This document shows, in pieces, positions 17,456 through 25,123 of a stretch of 35,049 nucleotides of DNA. A model generated the notes under the pieces. The model made no database searches. It had not been told where the DNA came from and worked only from the letters and a program-made list of their open reading frames with translations. Position 1 is the stretch's first letter. The number at the start of each line of letters is the position of its first letter. The translations under genes were made by a program, and so were the position numbers. Source of the DNA: Bacteroidia bacterium (GTDB taxonomy: Bacteria; Bacteroidota; Bacteroidia; Chitinophagales; UBA2359); contig JAUHXA010000071.1 of assembly GCA_030427245.1 (NCBI GenBank), positions 1 through 35,049 on the forward strand, read 5' to 3'.

Positions 17456-17525
17456 CAAAATTTTCTTTTTAGAAAAATGCTTTTTGATGCAGACTCAGCT
17501 AGATAACCCCATCCTAATGAACAAT

Positions 17526-19559
17526 TCACCCAAATTTTTCTTTCTTCAATTCCTCCAAAGCAAACATCTCATCTCGCAACCTTGCGGCCTCCATAAAGTC
17601 ATAATCCTTTGCCGCTTTCTGCATTTCCTTCTTTACCTTATCAATCGCCTTTTGAAGTTGTGGTTGACTCATATACTGCACCACAGGGTCGGCAGCAATC
17701 GCCATAGTCGTATCAATAGGAGATTCTACATAAACCTTCGTTTGTTTTTGATGATCGAGAACTGAGCTTTGTTTGAGGATTTGTTCTTTAGATTTAAAAA
17801 CTGTTTGAGGGGTCATTCCGTGTTCTTCGTTGTATGCCATTTGTTTAGCACGTTTGCGGTTGGTTTCGTCTATCGTACGCTGCATGGATTTGGTGATTTT
17901 ATCAGCGTACATGATGACCAAGCCATTAGAATTACGAGCAGCACGCCCAGCCGTTTGAGTCAATGAGCGTTCATTTCTCAAAAAACCCTCCTTATCGGCA
18001 TCCAAAATCGCCACCAAAGATACTTCTGGCAAATCCAGCCCTTCCCTTAGCAAGTTCACCCCAATCAATACATCAAACTCACCCAACCGCAAATCTCGAA
18101 TAATCTCCACACGTTCCAAAGTATCTACTTCTGAGTGAATGTATCGGCAGCGAATGTTGAGGCGATCGAAGTACTTTTGAAGTTCCTCCGCCATTCGTTT
18201 GGTCAAAGTCGTTACCAAAACACGTTCTCCAATCTCTGCTCTATCATTTATTTCTCCAATCAAATCGTCAATCTGATTCAAACTCGGACGCACTTCAATA
18301 GGTGGATCGAGTAATCCCGTTGGACGCACAATCTGCTCCACAACAACTCCTTCGGACTGCTCCAATTCATAGTCAGCAGGCGTGGCACTTACATAGACGA
18401 TTTGATTCACCAAAGTATCAAACTCTCTAAAGTTTTGAGGGCGATTGTCCATTGCAGAGGGCAAACGAAAGCCGTGTTCGACCAAGTTCAATTTTCTCGC
18501 ACGATCGCCGCCCGCCATTCCGTGAATTTGCGGAATCGTGACATGGCTCTCGTCCACAAACATGAGGTAATCATCTGGAAAATAATCCAATAAGCAGAAA
18601 GGTCGCTGCCCTTGTTTTCGACGGTCAAAAAAGCGAGAATAATTCTCGATGCCCGAACAGTAACCAAGTTCTCGCATCATTTCGAGGTCAAAATTGACCC
18701 TTTCCTCCAATCGCTTCGCCTCCAAATATTTTCCAACCGATTGAAAATATTCAACTTGCGCCTTCATTTCGTCCTGAATCTCGTGGATGATTTTCACAAA
18801 CTGGTCTTTCGGTGCAATGTAGAGATTGGCGGGATAGACGGCCATATCTGTGACCGTTTCCGTTCTCATTCCCGTTTCTGGATTCATTTTTTCGATTTCT
18901 TCCACATCATCCCCGAAAAAGGTAACTCGAAAAGCATAATCCGCATAAGCAGGGTAAATATCTACCGTATCGCCCCGCACCCGAAAAGTTCCTCTCTCAA
19001 AATCGGTTTCGGTGCGAGAGTACAAGATGTCCACCAAACCATGCAGCAAACGATTGCGAGGCACTACATCCCCCACCGAAATACGGATAATGCTGTCCTT
19101 GTATTCTGCAGGATTCCCCATACCGTAAATACATGACACAGAGGCAACAACTACAATGTCTCGCCTTCCCGACATCAAAGAAGTAGTGGTTCGCAGCCGC
19201 AATTTTTCCACTTCATCGTTGATAGACAGGTCTTTTTCGATATAGGTATTCGTTGAAGGAATGAAGGCTTCTGGTTGGTAGTAGTCGTAGTAAGACACAA
19301 AATACTCAACGGCATTTTCGGGGAAAAACTGCTTGAATTCTCCATACAGTTGTGCCACCAAAGTTTTGTTGTGACTTAAAATAAGCGTGGGTTTTTGGGT
19401 CTGTTGAATCACATTTGCCATTGTAAAGGTCTTTCCCGAACCTGTCACCCCCAGCAGAGTTTGTGCTTTTTCTCCCGCTTCAATTCCTTCTACCAATTGT
19501 TGAATTGCGCCAGGTTGGTCACCTGTCGGCACAAAATCTGAAACCAAATTAAATTGCAT
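17526..19559 (-). CDS. uvrB: Excinuclease ABC subunit B
   Basis: UvrB, the damage-verifying helicase-like subunit of nucleotide excision repair, which receives DNA from UvrA and recruits UvrC. 677 residues, full length. Seen: PTGDQPGAI near residue 11, Walker A GVTGSGKT at 37-44, the beta-hairpin region SYYDYYQPEAFIPSTNTYI used to clamp damaged DNA, DESHVTIPQ, YVSATPADYE, GVNLLREGLDLPEVSLVAI, QTAGRAARN, and a C-terminal UVR motif (KKEMQKAAKDYDFMEAARLR) for UvrC binding. It lies 63 bp downstream of a TonB receptor gene on the same strand, so read-through is possible although the functions are unrelated. Its 3' end is partly duplicated just downstream. Confidence 0.98.
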   Translation of the reverse strand: MQFNLVSDFVPTGDQPGAIQQLVEGIEAGEKAQTLLGVTGSGKTFTMANVIQQTQKPTLILSHNKTLVAQLYGEFKQFFPENAVEYFVSYYDYYQPEAFIPSTNTYIEKDLSINDEVEKLRLRTTTSLMSGRRDIVVVASVSCIYGMGNPAEYKDSIIRISVGDVVPRNRLLHGLVDILYSRTETDFERGTFRVRGDTVDIYPAYADYAFRVTFFGDDVEEIEKMNPETGMRTETVTDMAVYPANLYIAPKDQFVKIIHEIQDEMKAQVEYFQSVGKYLEAKRLEERVNFDLEMMRELGYCSGIENYSRFFDRRKQGQRPFCLLDYFPDDYLMFVDESHVTIPQIHGMAGGDRARKLNLVEHGFRLPSAMDNRPQNFREFDTLVNQIVYVSATPADYELEQSEGVVVEQIVRPTGLLDPPIEVRPSLNQIDDLIGEINDRAEIGERVLVTTLTKRMAEELQKYFDRLNIRCRYIHSEVDTLERVEIIRDLRLGEFDVLIGVNLLREGLDLPEVSLVAILDADKEGFLRNERSLTQTAGRAARNSNGLVIMYADKITKSMQRTIDETNRKRAKQMAYNEEHGMTPQTVFKSKEQILKQSSVLDHQKQTKVYVESPIDTTMAIAADPVVQYMSQPQLQKAIDKVKKEMQKAAKDYDFMEAARLRDEMFALEELKKEKFG

Positions 19560-19622
19560 ATAATGGATTGATGATTTTACTAAATATTGTAGTAGGGTAA
19601 CTATTGAAGAAAGGGAATTGTT

Positions 19623-22064
19623 TTAAAACTCAATCCGCCAACTCAAAATCGGAATTATACCCAATTGATTCTTAGTCACGATTTCCCCTTTTTGCACATC
19701 AAAATACTGAAAGGCAATGTTTTGGTGGTTGGTTACATTTTGGATGTCCAATGCCAAAGTACGAGAAGAATTGTCCTTATTTCGGCGAATTGCCACTCTA
19801 AGGTCGAGTTTGTAATAGTCCTCCATTTGTAGTGTAAAGGCTTCGTTTTGGAGGTAAATCGTTTGTTCAGAAGTCATTGAAGCGGCTACATCAATTGGAG
19901 TATCTCGAAAACCACCTGCATAGGTAAATGCTGCATTTACACTAACCGTTCGGTCTTTTCCCCTTCTATGCCACGGAAACTCTTTGCCTGTGGTGAGATT
20001 GTAGTTGTAGTTCCCGTTGAAGCGGGTATCTCTTTGAATGTCGTCAGAACCTGTGTATTTGGATTCATAATAGGTTCCTCCGACCAAATAATACCAATTG
20101 TCCGAAAAATATTTTTCCAAACTCACCTCCACGCCATAGTTTTCACCCGTTCCATTGTTCACCAAGGCTTCCTCCACAAAACCATCCACAAGATTCAGCA
20201 CCGAAAAGCTATTAGAGGTCTGCGAAACAGGTACATCGTATAAATCCTGATAGTAAGACTCTATCCGAAGCAGTTGGTTGTCTGACAACTGTTGGTGATA
20301 GGCAAGCGAAACATTGCGGGATTTGGTAAAATCCAATCCTTCATTTGGCTGTGTGGTATTGCCCATATCGTCAGCAATACTCGAAAAATAAGTACCCAAC
20401 AACTGCATTTGACTCCGTTGTCCATACGCCAACACGACGTCACTCTTGGCACTCGCTTGCCACTTCAAGGCAAACCTCGGTTCAATTGAAGGGCTTCTAC
20501 CAAAGTCGTCCGCTACAAAAGTATGGAGATTTACTCCCGCATTGAAGCTGATAGACGGTGCAATACTTGCGAGCCATTGAAGGGAAGATTGCAGGGTTTG
20601 AAGTTGACCATTTCCCGATATTTTTTCACGGGGAGTAGTATTGATTGTGCCTTTGGTTGAAAAATAATTGAAGTCGTATTGATTCAATAAGGTGGTAAAT
20701 TTCAGTTGGTGTTTGGTGCTAAGGGTGTAATCGGCTTCAATTTTGGAAGACCAAATCCCCAAATATTGATTGTCCGTCCCAATATCGCTGGCGGTGTAGT
20801 CACTTCCCTTCAAAATGTCCGCACTACGCTCGTTGTCAGCAATGGAATACACACTTCCCAACTTAACTCTAAACTTATCAGACAAGGGTTTTTCGTAGTT
20901 TGCCCCGATTGCTCCTGCTTTGCTCTCAAAGCGAATATCTTGTCTGTCTTTTTCAAACTCCCAAACGCTGGAATCCCGCTCTGCTTTGAAGACATTGCTG
21001 CTCAATCCTCCAAAGCCAAAAACGCTGAACTTACCTGCGTTTTTGGTCGGAAAAGCCAACTTGAAGGATAAGTCTTGAAAGGTGATTTCTTCATCGCCCA
21101 AAGGCACACCTAATGCCGACAGCAAACCGATGGTCGAAAAACGATAATTGGCTAAATAGCTGCTTCTCTTGGTTTTGCTCAAGGGTGCTTCGGCTGCAAA
21201 ATCCACCCCGATTAAGCCAACTTGGTTGGTAAATTCGCTTTGTTGGTTGTTTCCATCACGCAGTTGCATATCAAAAATACCTGACTGCGCATTGCCATAG
21301 TCGGCAGGTAAAGCACCTATCAAAAAACGAGAATCGTCCAGCATTTGTGCACTCAGCATAGTAACCCCTCCACCGTTTTGGGTGGCTCGGTCATTGAAGG
21401 TTCCCGCATTGCTGGTATGGTTGGGATTCACGATATCCAAGCCCTCCAATCGCCACAAAACGCCATTTGGCGAATTGCCCCGAATCGCCATATTATTGGC
21501 TTGGTCATTGGTGTTTACCACGCCAGGATAGGCAGTCATTACACGAGCAGGGTCAAAAAAAGTAGCAGGAAAACGTCGTGTTTTTTCGACTGAAATGGCG
21601 GGTGCAGTGTAAATGGGGGAAGGTGACGCATTGGCTGCAATGGTGATGGTTTCCAAATTGTAAGGATTGACTTTCAAGGCAATGTTTTGTACCGCCTGCT
21701 TCCCTTTGGTGACGAGTAGTTCAGGCACAATAAAGTCTTCATAGCCCAAAAAACTGACCTTCAATTTGTAGCGTCCAACAGGAACTTCCTTCAATTCAAA
21801 TCGCCCACTTGTATCTGTGGTCGTTCCCTTCAAAGGATTACTAGGCAATACGCTCACGCTCGCACCTATAAGCGGCAAACCTGTATTTTGGTCCATGACT
21901 TGCCCCCGAATGGTTTGGGTATAGACTTCCGCAGGTTTTTTGCTAATGAGGTCAATAGAAGGAAGTTTATCCTCTGTTTGGGCAAACACAGTTATGGTTG
22001 CAAGGAGAAAAAAAAGAATGGAATAAAGGGAAAAGGTTTTCAAAGCAGAATCGTTTGTTTTCAT
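19623..22064 (-). CDS. TonB-dependent receptor
   Basis: Outer-membrane TonB-dependent transporter, 813 residues. The signal peptide ends near residue 29 (TITVFAQ). Residues about 52-130 are a carboxypeptidase-regulatory-like beta-sandwich (IRGQVMDQNTGLPLIGASV, TDTSGRFELKEVPVGRYKL). A plug domain follows with MAIRGNSPNGVLWRLEGLDI, and the rest is a beta-barrel ending in WRIEF, with the terminal Phe typical of barrel insertion. The N-terminal extension is usual in Bacteroidota. No SusD partner or sigma/anti-sigma pair is adjacent, so the substrate cannot be told. The 5' region holds a long AT-rich leader with inverted repeats. Confidence 0.93.
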   Translation of the reverse strand: MKTNDSALKTFSLYSILFFLLATITVFAQTEDKLPSIDLISKKPAEVYTQTIRGQVMDQNTGLPLIGASVSVLPSNPLKGTTTDTSGRFELKEVPVGRYKLKVSFLGYEDFIVPELLVTKGKQAVQNIALKVNPYNLETITIAANASPSPIYTAPAISVEKTRRFPATFFDPARVMTAYPGVVNTNDQANNMAIRGNSPNGVLWRLEGLDIVNPNHTSNAGTFNDRATQNGGGVTMLSAQMLDDSRFLIGALPADYGNAQSGIFDMQLRDGNNQQSEFTNQVGLIGVDFAAEAPLSKTKRSSYLANYRFSTIGLLSALGVPLGDEEITFQDLSFKLAFPTKNAGKFSVFGFGGLSSNVFKAERDSSVWEFEKDRQDIRFESKAGAIGANYEKPLSDKFRVKLGSVYSIADNERSADILKGSDYTASDIGTDNQYLGIWSSKIEADYTLSTKHQLKFTTLLNQYDFNYFSTKGTINTTPREKISGNGQLQTLQSSLQWLASIAPSISFNAGVNLHTFVADDFGRSPSIEPRFALKWQASAKSDVVLAYGQRSQMQLLGTYFSSIADDMGNTTQPNEGLDFTKSRNVSLAYHQQLSDNQLLRIESYYQDLYDVPVSQTSNSFSVLNLVDGFVEEALVNNGTGENYGVEVSLEKYFSDNWYYLVGGTYYESKYTGSDDIQRDTRFNGNYNYNLTTGKEFPWHRRGKDRTVSVNAAFTYAGGFRDTPIDVAASMTSEQTIYLQNEAFTLQMEDYYKLDLRVAIRRNKDNSSRTLALDIQNVTNHQNIAFQYFDVQKGEIVTKNQLGIIPILSWRIEF

Positions 22065-22104
22065 AAAAAGAAATGTTTTTTTTATAGAAAAGGTTGCCGA
22101 TAAA

Positions 22105-22180
22105 CTTTTGAAGTTTTTCTTTCTAAAGATAAAACCATTGATTTCACATTCGTCCGATTTTAAACACTAAACTTCAAAAG
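22105..22180. promoter_or_regulatory. Inverted repeat upstream of the TonB receptor gene
   Basis: CTTTTGAAGTTT (22105-22116) is repeated in perfect inversion as AAACTTCAAAAG (22169-22180), 52 nt apart. The first arm is part of a local palindrome AAACTT-ttg-AAGTTT (22102-22116). The spacing suits either an operator pair or a long 5'-UTR stem. Confidence 0.35.
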
Positions 22181-22422
22181 ACTTTCTATAATTTTTTTTG
22201 GGGCAAAAACCTTTCCGAATCCCAATCTTCAAACGAAAAACGAAGGTTTTTACCTTTTATCGTTGCAAAGCTACCGCTTATCGAAAACAAAGTAACTGAT
22301 TTCTATTTATACTTTACCTTTGAAGCAGAACAACAGACATGATAGTTCTATTTATAGATGCTTGGGTGATATTACATCAAACACACATTTTTTTTCATCC
22401 ATTGAATTAGAAAAGTGCAATA

Positions 22423-22465
22423 AAAGTTGGTAGTTGTCAGTGGCTTGGGACTACCAACTTTTTTT
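22423..22465 (+). terminator. Orphan rho-independent terminator
   Basis: AAAGTTGGTAGT (22423-22434) and ACTACCAACTTT (22450-22461) form a perfect 12-bp stem with a 15-nt loop, followed by more T to 22465. No annotated plus-strand gene lies upstream, so it should end a short transcript starting inside the intergenic region. Confidence 0.7.
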
Positions 22466-22573
22466 ATGGATAACTATCAACCTTTTTCTCCAACCAAACT
22501 CCTTTTGGCTTCCTTTGTCTAAAGTTCAATATTTTCCTTACCTTGTTTTTTTCCTTCATTTTCATTTCTGTTT

Positions 22574-23491
22574 ATGAGTTGGTCTATCATCGTCAATCCT
22601 ACTGCTGGAAGTGGCAAAGCTAAAAAACAATGGCATCAAAAAGTCGCCTCTCTACTCCAACAAAAAAATATTTCTTACAAGGTTGTTTTTACCAAATCGA
22701 TTGGTCATGCGAGTGAAATAGTTCAGCAACTGGTTGAACAAGGCAGTCGAAATATTGCAGCAGTGGGCGGTGATGGAACATTCCACGAAGTAGTGAATGG
22801 TATTATGAATCAATCTGTTGTCCCTTCAATAGAAATCACTTTTGCGGTGATTCCATTGGGTACGGGCAATGATTGGATTCGCAGTTTAGAGATTTCCAAC
22901 GATGTTGAAGTTGCTATTGATATTCTTCAAAATGGTACTCCTTTTTTGCAGGATGTGGGGCGAGTGAGTTTTGAAGCAGGTAGTCAAGCCCAACAACGGT
23001 ATTTTATGAATGTGGCAGGAGCAGGTTTTGATGCATTTGTTGCCCAGCGAATGGGTAAATCCCACAAACGGTTCGGACAGTTTACCTACTTTTGGGAACT
23101 GTTGAAGGGAATTGCTGTTTTTCAAAACATACCGATTCAACTTCAATCTGATGATTTTCAAGCGAAAACACCCGTTTTTATGCTCAATGTAGGAGTAGGA
23201 AAATATTTGGGAAGTGGTATGAAGGTGGTTCCAAATGCTGTTTTGGACGATGGCTTATTTGATGTTACTTTTATTGAGAAAGCAAGTAAGTTGGAAATTA
23301 TTGGGCAGCTGAAAAACCTCTACGATGGGAGTTTTATTGAGTTCCATAAAGTAAAATCTTTCCGAACGAAGCAAATCACTGTCAACACGAAGGGAAAAAT
23401 GCCGCTTTATTTACAAGCCGATGGTGAGATATTGGGCTGTGCGCCTCTTCAATTTGAGATTTTGTCGAAGAAATTGAAGGTGTTAAGGTAA
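22574..23491 (+). CDS. YegS/DagK-family lipid kinase
   Basis: Diacylglycerol-kinase catalytic family, which phosphorylates a lipid alcohol with ATP on the inner face of the membrane. 305 residues, a usual length. NPTAGSGKA at 8-16 and GGDGTFHEV from residue 65 are the nucleotide-binding signatures; IPLGTGNDWIRS is the third conserved motif. A C-terminal beta-sandwich with LQADGEI completes the fold. No signal peptide or membrane segment is present, as expected for the soluble type. It stands alone, convergent with the carbonic anhydrase. The exact lipid (diacylglycerol, sphingoid base or other) cannot be read from the sequence. Confidence 0.92.
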   Translation: MSWSIIVNPTAGSGKAKKQWHQKVASLLQQKNISYKVVFTKSIGHASEIVQQLVEQGSRNIAAVGGDGTFHEVVNGIMNQSVVPSIEITFAVIPLGTGNDWIRSLEISNDVEVAIDILQNGTPFLQDVGRVSFEAGSQAQQRYFMNVAGAGFDAFVAQRMGKSHKRFGQFTYFWELLKGIAVFQNIPIQLQSDDFQAKTPVFMLNVGVGKYLGSGMKVVPNAVLDDGLFDVTFIEKASKLEIIGQLKNLYDGSFIEFHKVKSFRTKQITVNTKGKMPLYLQADGEILGCAPLQFEILSKKLKVLR

Positions 23492-23558
23492 AAAATCAAC
23501 CCTTGCTGTGCTGTCAAAGATGCTACTGTATCAATTTTAGATGTTTAAGGGAGGAGAA

Positions 23559-23626
23559 TTTCATCTGATGAGAGCTAAAGCTAAAATGCTATGAAGCAAG
23601 ATACTTGAAGCTCTCATCGGATGAAA
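23559..23626. terminator. Hairpin between convergent genes
   Basis: An 18-nt arm (23559-23576, TTTCATCTGATGAGAGCT) pairs with 23609-23626 with one G-U type mismatch; the loop is 32 nt. There is no long T run on the plus strand. It sits between the convergent lipid kinase and carbonic anhydrase genes and is probably a bidirectional 3'-end structure. Confidence 0.6.
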
Positions 23627-23642
23627 AAGCTTTGGCTTGAAA

Positions 23643-24215
23643 TTAGCTTAAAAACTCTACTTCACCACTACCTAAATGGTAGTAAGCAGGCAGTATTTTC
23701 AATTTTCCAGCCTCTACTGCTCCTCGGATAATACCTGAACGATTTTGTAACTCTTCGGCAGTCAATTCTGCATTTTTACGTACTACGTCATTTACAGAAG
23801 CTCCTTCCCCTGCTGCTGCCAAAGCTGGACTAACATGTGCTAATAGGTGATTCAAACTATATCCATTGTCTCCACCACCAAGGGCTGCTGTGACTGCTCC
23901 ACAGCTTTGGTGTCCTAATACCACAATCACAGGTGAACCGATATGAGCTACGGCATACTCAATACTTGCGATAGAAGAAGTATTGGCTACATTTCCTGCT
24001 ACACGCACCACGAAAATTTCGCCCAATCCTGTATCAAATGCCAATTCTGGAACGACTCTACTATCTGCACAGCTCAAAATAATAGCATAAGGTTCTTGAC
24101 CTCCTGTTAGATCTTCTCTTCTCGAACTGTTTTGAAGTTTACCGTCCAACTTATCTTCTACAAATCTTTGGTTTCCTGCCTTTAATCGATCAATTACTTC
24201 TTGAATGTTCATCAT
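23643..24215 (-). CDS. Beta-carbonic anhydrase
   Basis: Catalyses the reversible hydration of CO2 to bicarbonate. 190 residues. The beta-class zinc site is visible: Cys49 and the Asp51-Arg53 dyad in SCADSRVVPE, then His102 and Cys105 in LGHQSCGAV. RVAGNVAN and SIEYAV are also typical. No signal peptide, so cytoplasmic. The start is MM at 24215/24212. Likely to supply bicarbonate for carboxylations and pH balance. It is a single gene with about 280 bp of leader, in which CCAATC-aaa-GATTGG (24270-24284) forms a small hairpin; no consensus promoter was found. Confidence 0.96.
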   Translation of the reverse strand: MMNIQEVIDRLKAGNQRFVEDKLDGKLQNSSRREDLTGGQEPYAIILSCADSRVVPELAFDTGLGEIFVVRVAGNVANTSSIASIEYAVAHIGSPVIVVLGHQSCGAVTAALGGGDNGYSLNHLLAHVSPALAAAGEGASVNDVVRKNAELTAEELQNRSGIIRGAVEAGKLKILPAYYHLGSGEVEFLS

Positions 24216-24493
24216 GTTTGTTAGTAAAAAATTTTATGTGAAATAAGATGTTGCTTACTTATCTGAAATCCAATCAAAGATTGGGACTTTAATTCAAAAT
24301 TTGGAACAACTGGACATGAACTTTGTTCAGTTAAATTATTTTTTGCTGCAAAAACCCAAGCAAATATGCTTTGAAATGCTACAATTTCATTTTTTTTTGT
24401 TTGCCACTCCTTCTTTTCTATGTGATATTTGTACCTATACGCATTTGCTCACTCTTTATGATTTTTTATTTTAATAACCTTACAATTAAAACC

Positions 24494-25018
24494 ATGAGAA
24501 TTTTTAGTTTATTATTTGTTTGTCTTTTGTGTACTACGCTTCTATCTGCTCAAAATAAAGATAGAGCCGCAGAAATGATTACTGCTTTAGAGAAACACAA
24601 AGTCGACAAAGAAGCCTATTTGAGCAAAATCGAAAAACAAATTGTAGATGTCGCTGCAAAGGACAAGAACGTCAACTTAAAAACAGTAAGCATCGACCGC
24701 AAAACAGGTGTAATCAGTGCAACAGTTATTGACGGTAAAGGACAAGAGAGAGCGATGGACGGAACTGAATTATTGACCAAACTAAACGACGGGGCATCTT
24801 CAGACAAAACAAATGCTCACTCAGCTTCTATGTCCCATTCTGTGTCTTATGATTGTAGCGGATGTTTTCTCCCTGAATGGCTCTGTTATCACTTAGGATT
24901 GTGTAGAGAAATCATTACCTACAATCCCCATGCACCATTGACTCCTGAAGAGAAAAGAAAGATTGACGAAGATAGAATAATGAACGAATTACCTCCTATA
25001 TATTCAGGACAGTATTAA
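24494..25018 (+). CDS. Small exported protein with a Cys cluster, unknown function
   Basis: 174 residues from the ATG at 24494, which starts a clean signal peptide (MRIFSLLFVCLLCTTLLSAQ). An upstream ATG at 24371 would add 41 hydrophobic residues and is less likely. The mature protein has a charged helical first part (AAEMITALEKHKVDKEAYLS), a strand-like middle (VISATVIDGKGQERAMDG), and a compact Cys cluster (CSGCFLPEWLCYHLGLC) near the C-terminus that could form disulfides or bind metal. The tail is proline- and charge-rich. No family recognised. It is a single gene followed by a strong terminator. Confidence 0.65.
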   Translation: MRIFSLLFVCLLCTTLLSAQNKDRAAEMITALEKHKVDKEAYLSKIEKQIVDVAAKDKNVNLKTVSIDRKTGVISATVIDGKGQERAMDGTELLTKLNDGASSDKTNAHSASMSHSVSYDCSGCFLPEWLCYHLGLCREIITYNPHAPLTPEEKRKIDEDRIMNELPPIYSGQY

Positions 25019-25048
25019 AAAAAAATCTTATAGTTGAGAAGGAAACAT

Positions 25049-25096
25049 ATCCCTGCTTGGTAAATAATCTGCCTTAACCAAGTAGGGATTTTTATT
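25049..25096. terminator. Terminator between convergent genes
   Basis: ATCCCTGCTTGGT (25049-25061) pairs with ACCAAGTAGGGAT (25077-25089) with one mismatch, followed by a T-rich run (TTTTTATTTT). It ends the small exported-protein gene and probably also the TonB receptor gene on the other strand. Confidence 0.8.
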
Positions 25097-25123
25097 TTAC
25101 TGCAAGAAAAACAAAAATCAGTC

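Larger units (their letters stand above)
22065..22573. other. Long intergenic region with an orphan terminator
   Basis: 509 bp between divergent genes. It holds an inverted repeat next to the TonB receptor start, a -7-like element TACCTTTG at 22315-22322 on the plus strand, a 23-codon ATG frame at 22339-22410 (MIVLFIDAWVILHQ...), and a strong hairpin with a T run at 22423-22465. On the minus strand TAGCTTTG (22266-22273) could be the -7 element of the receptor promoter, but no well-spaced -33 box was found. For the lipid kinase, TTTG (22514) and TACCTTG (22539) are spaced 21 nt, near consensus. Confidence 0.4.

Noticed and set aside
17409-17765. Plus-strand ORF over the uvrB 3' end
   Set aside because: It is antisense to uvrB and its partial duplicate, with low-complexity Phe/Leu content.
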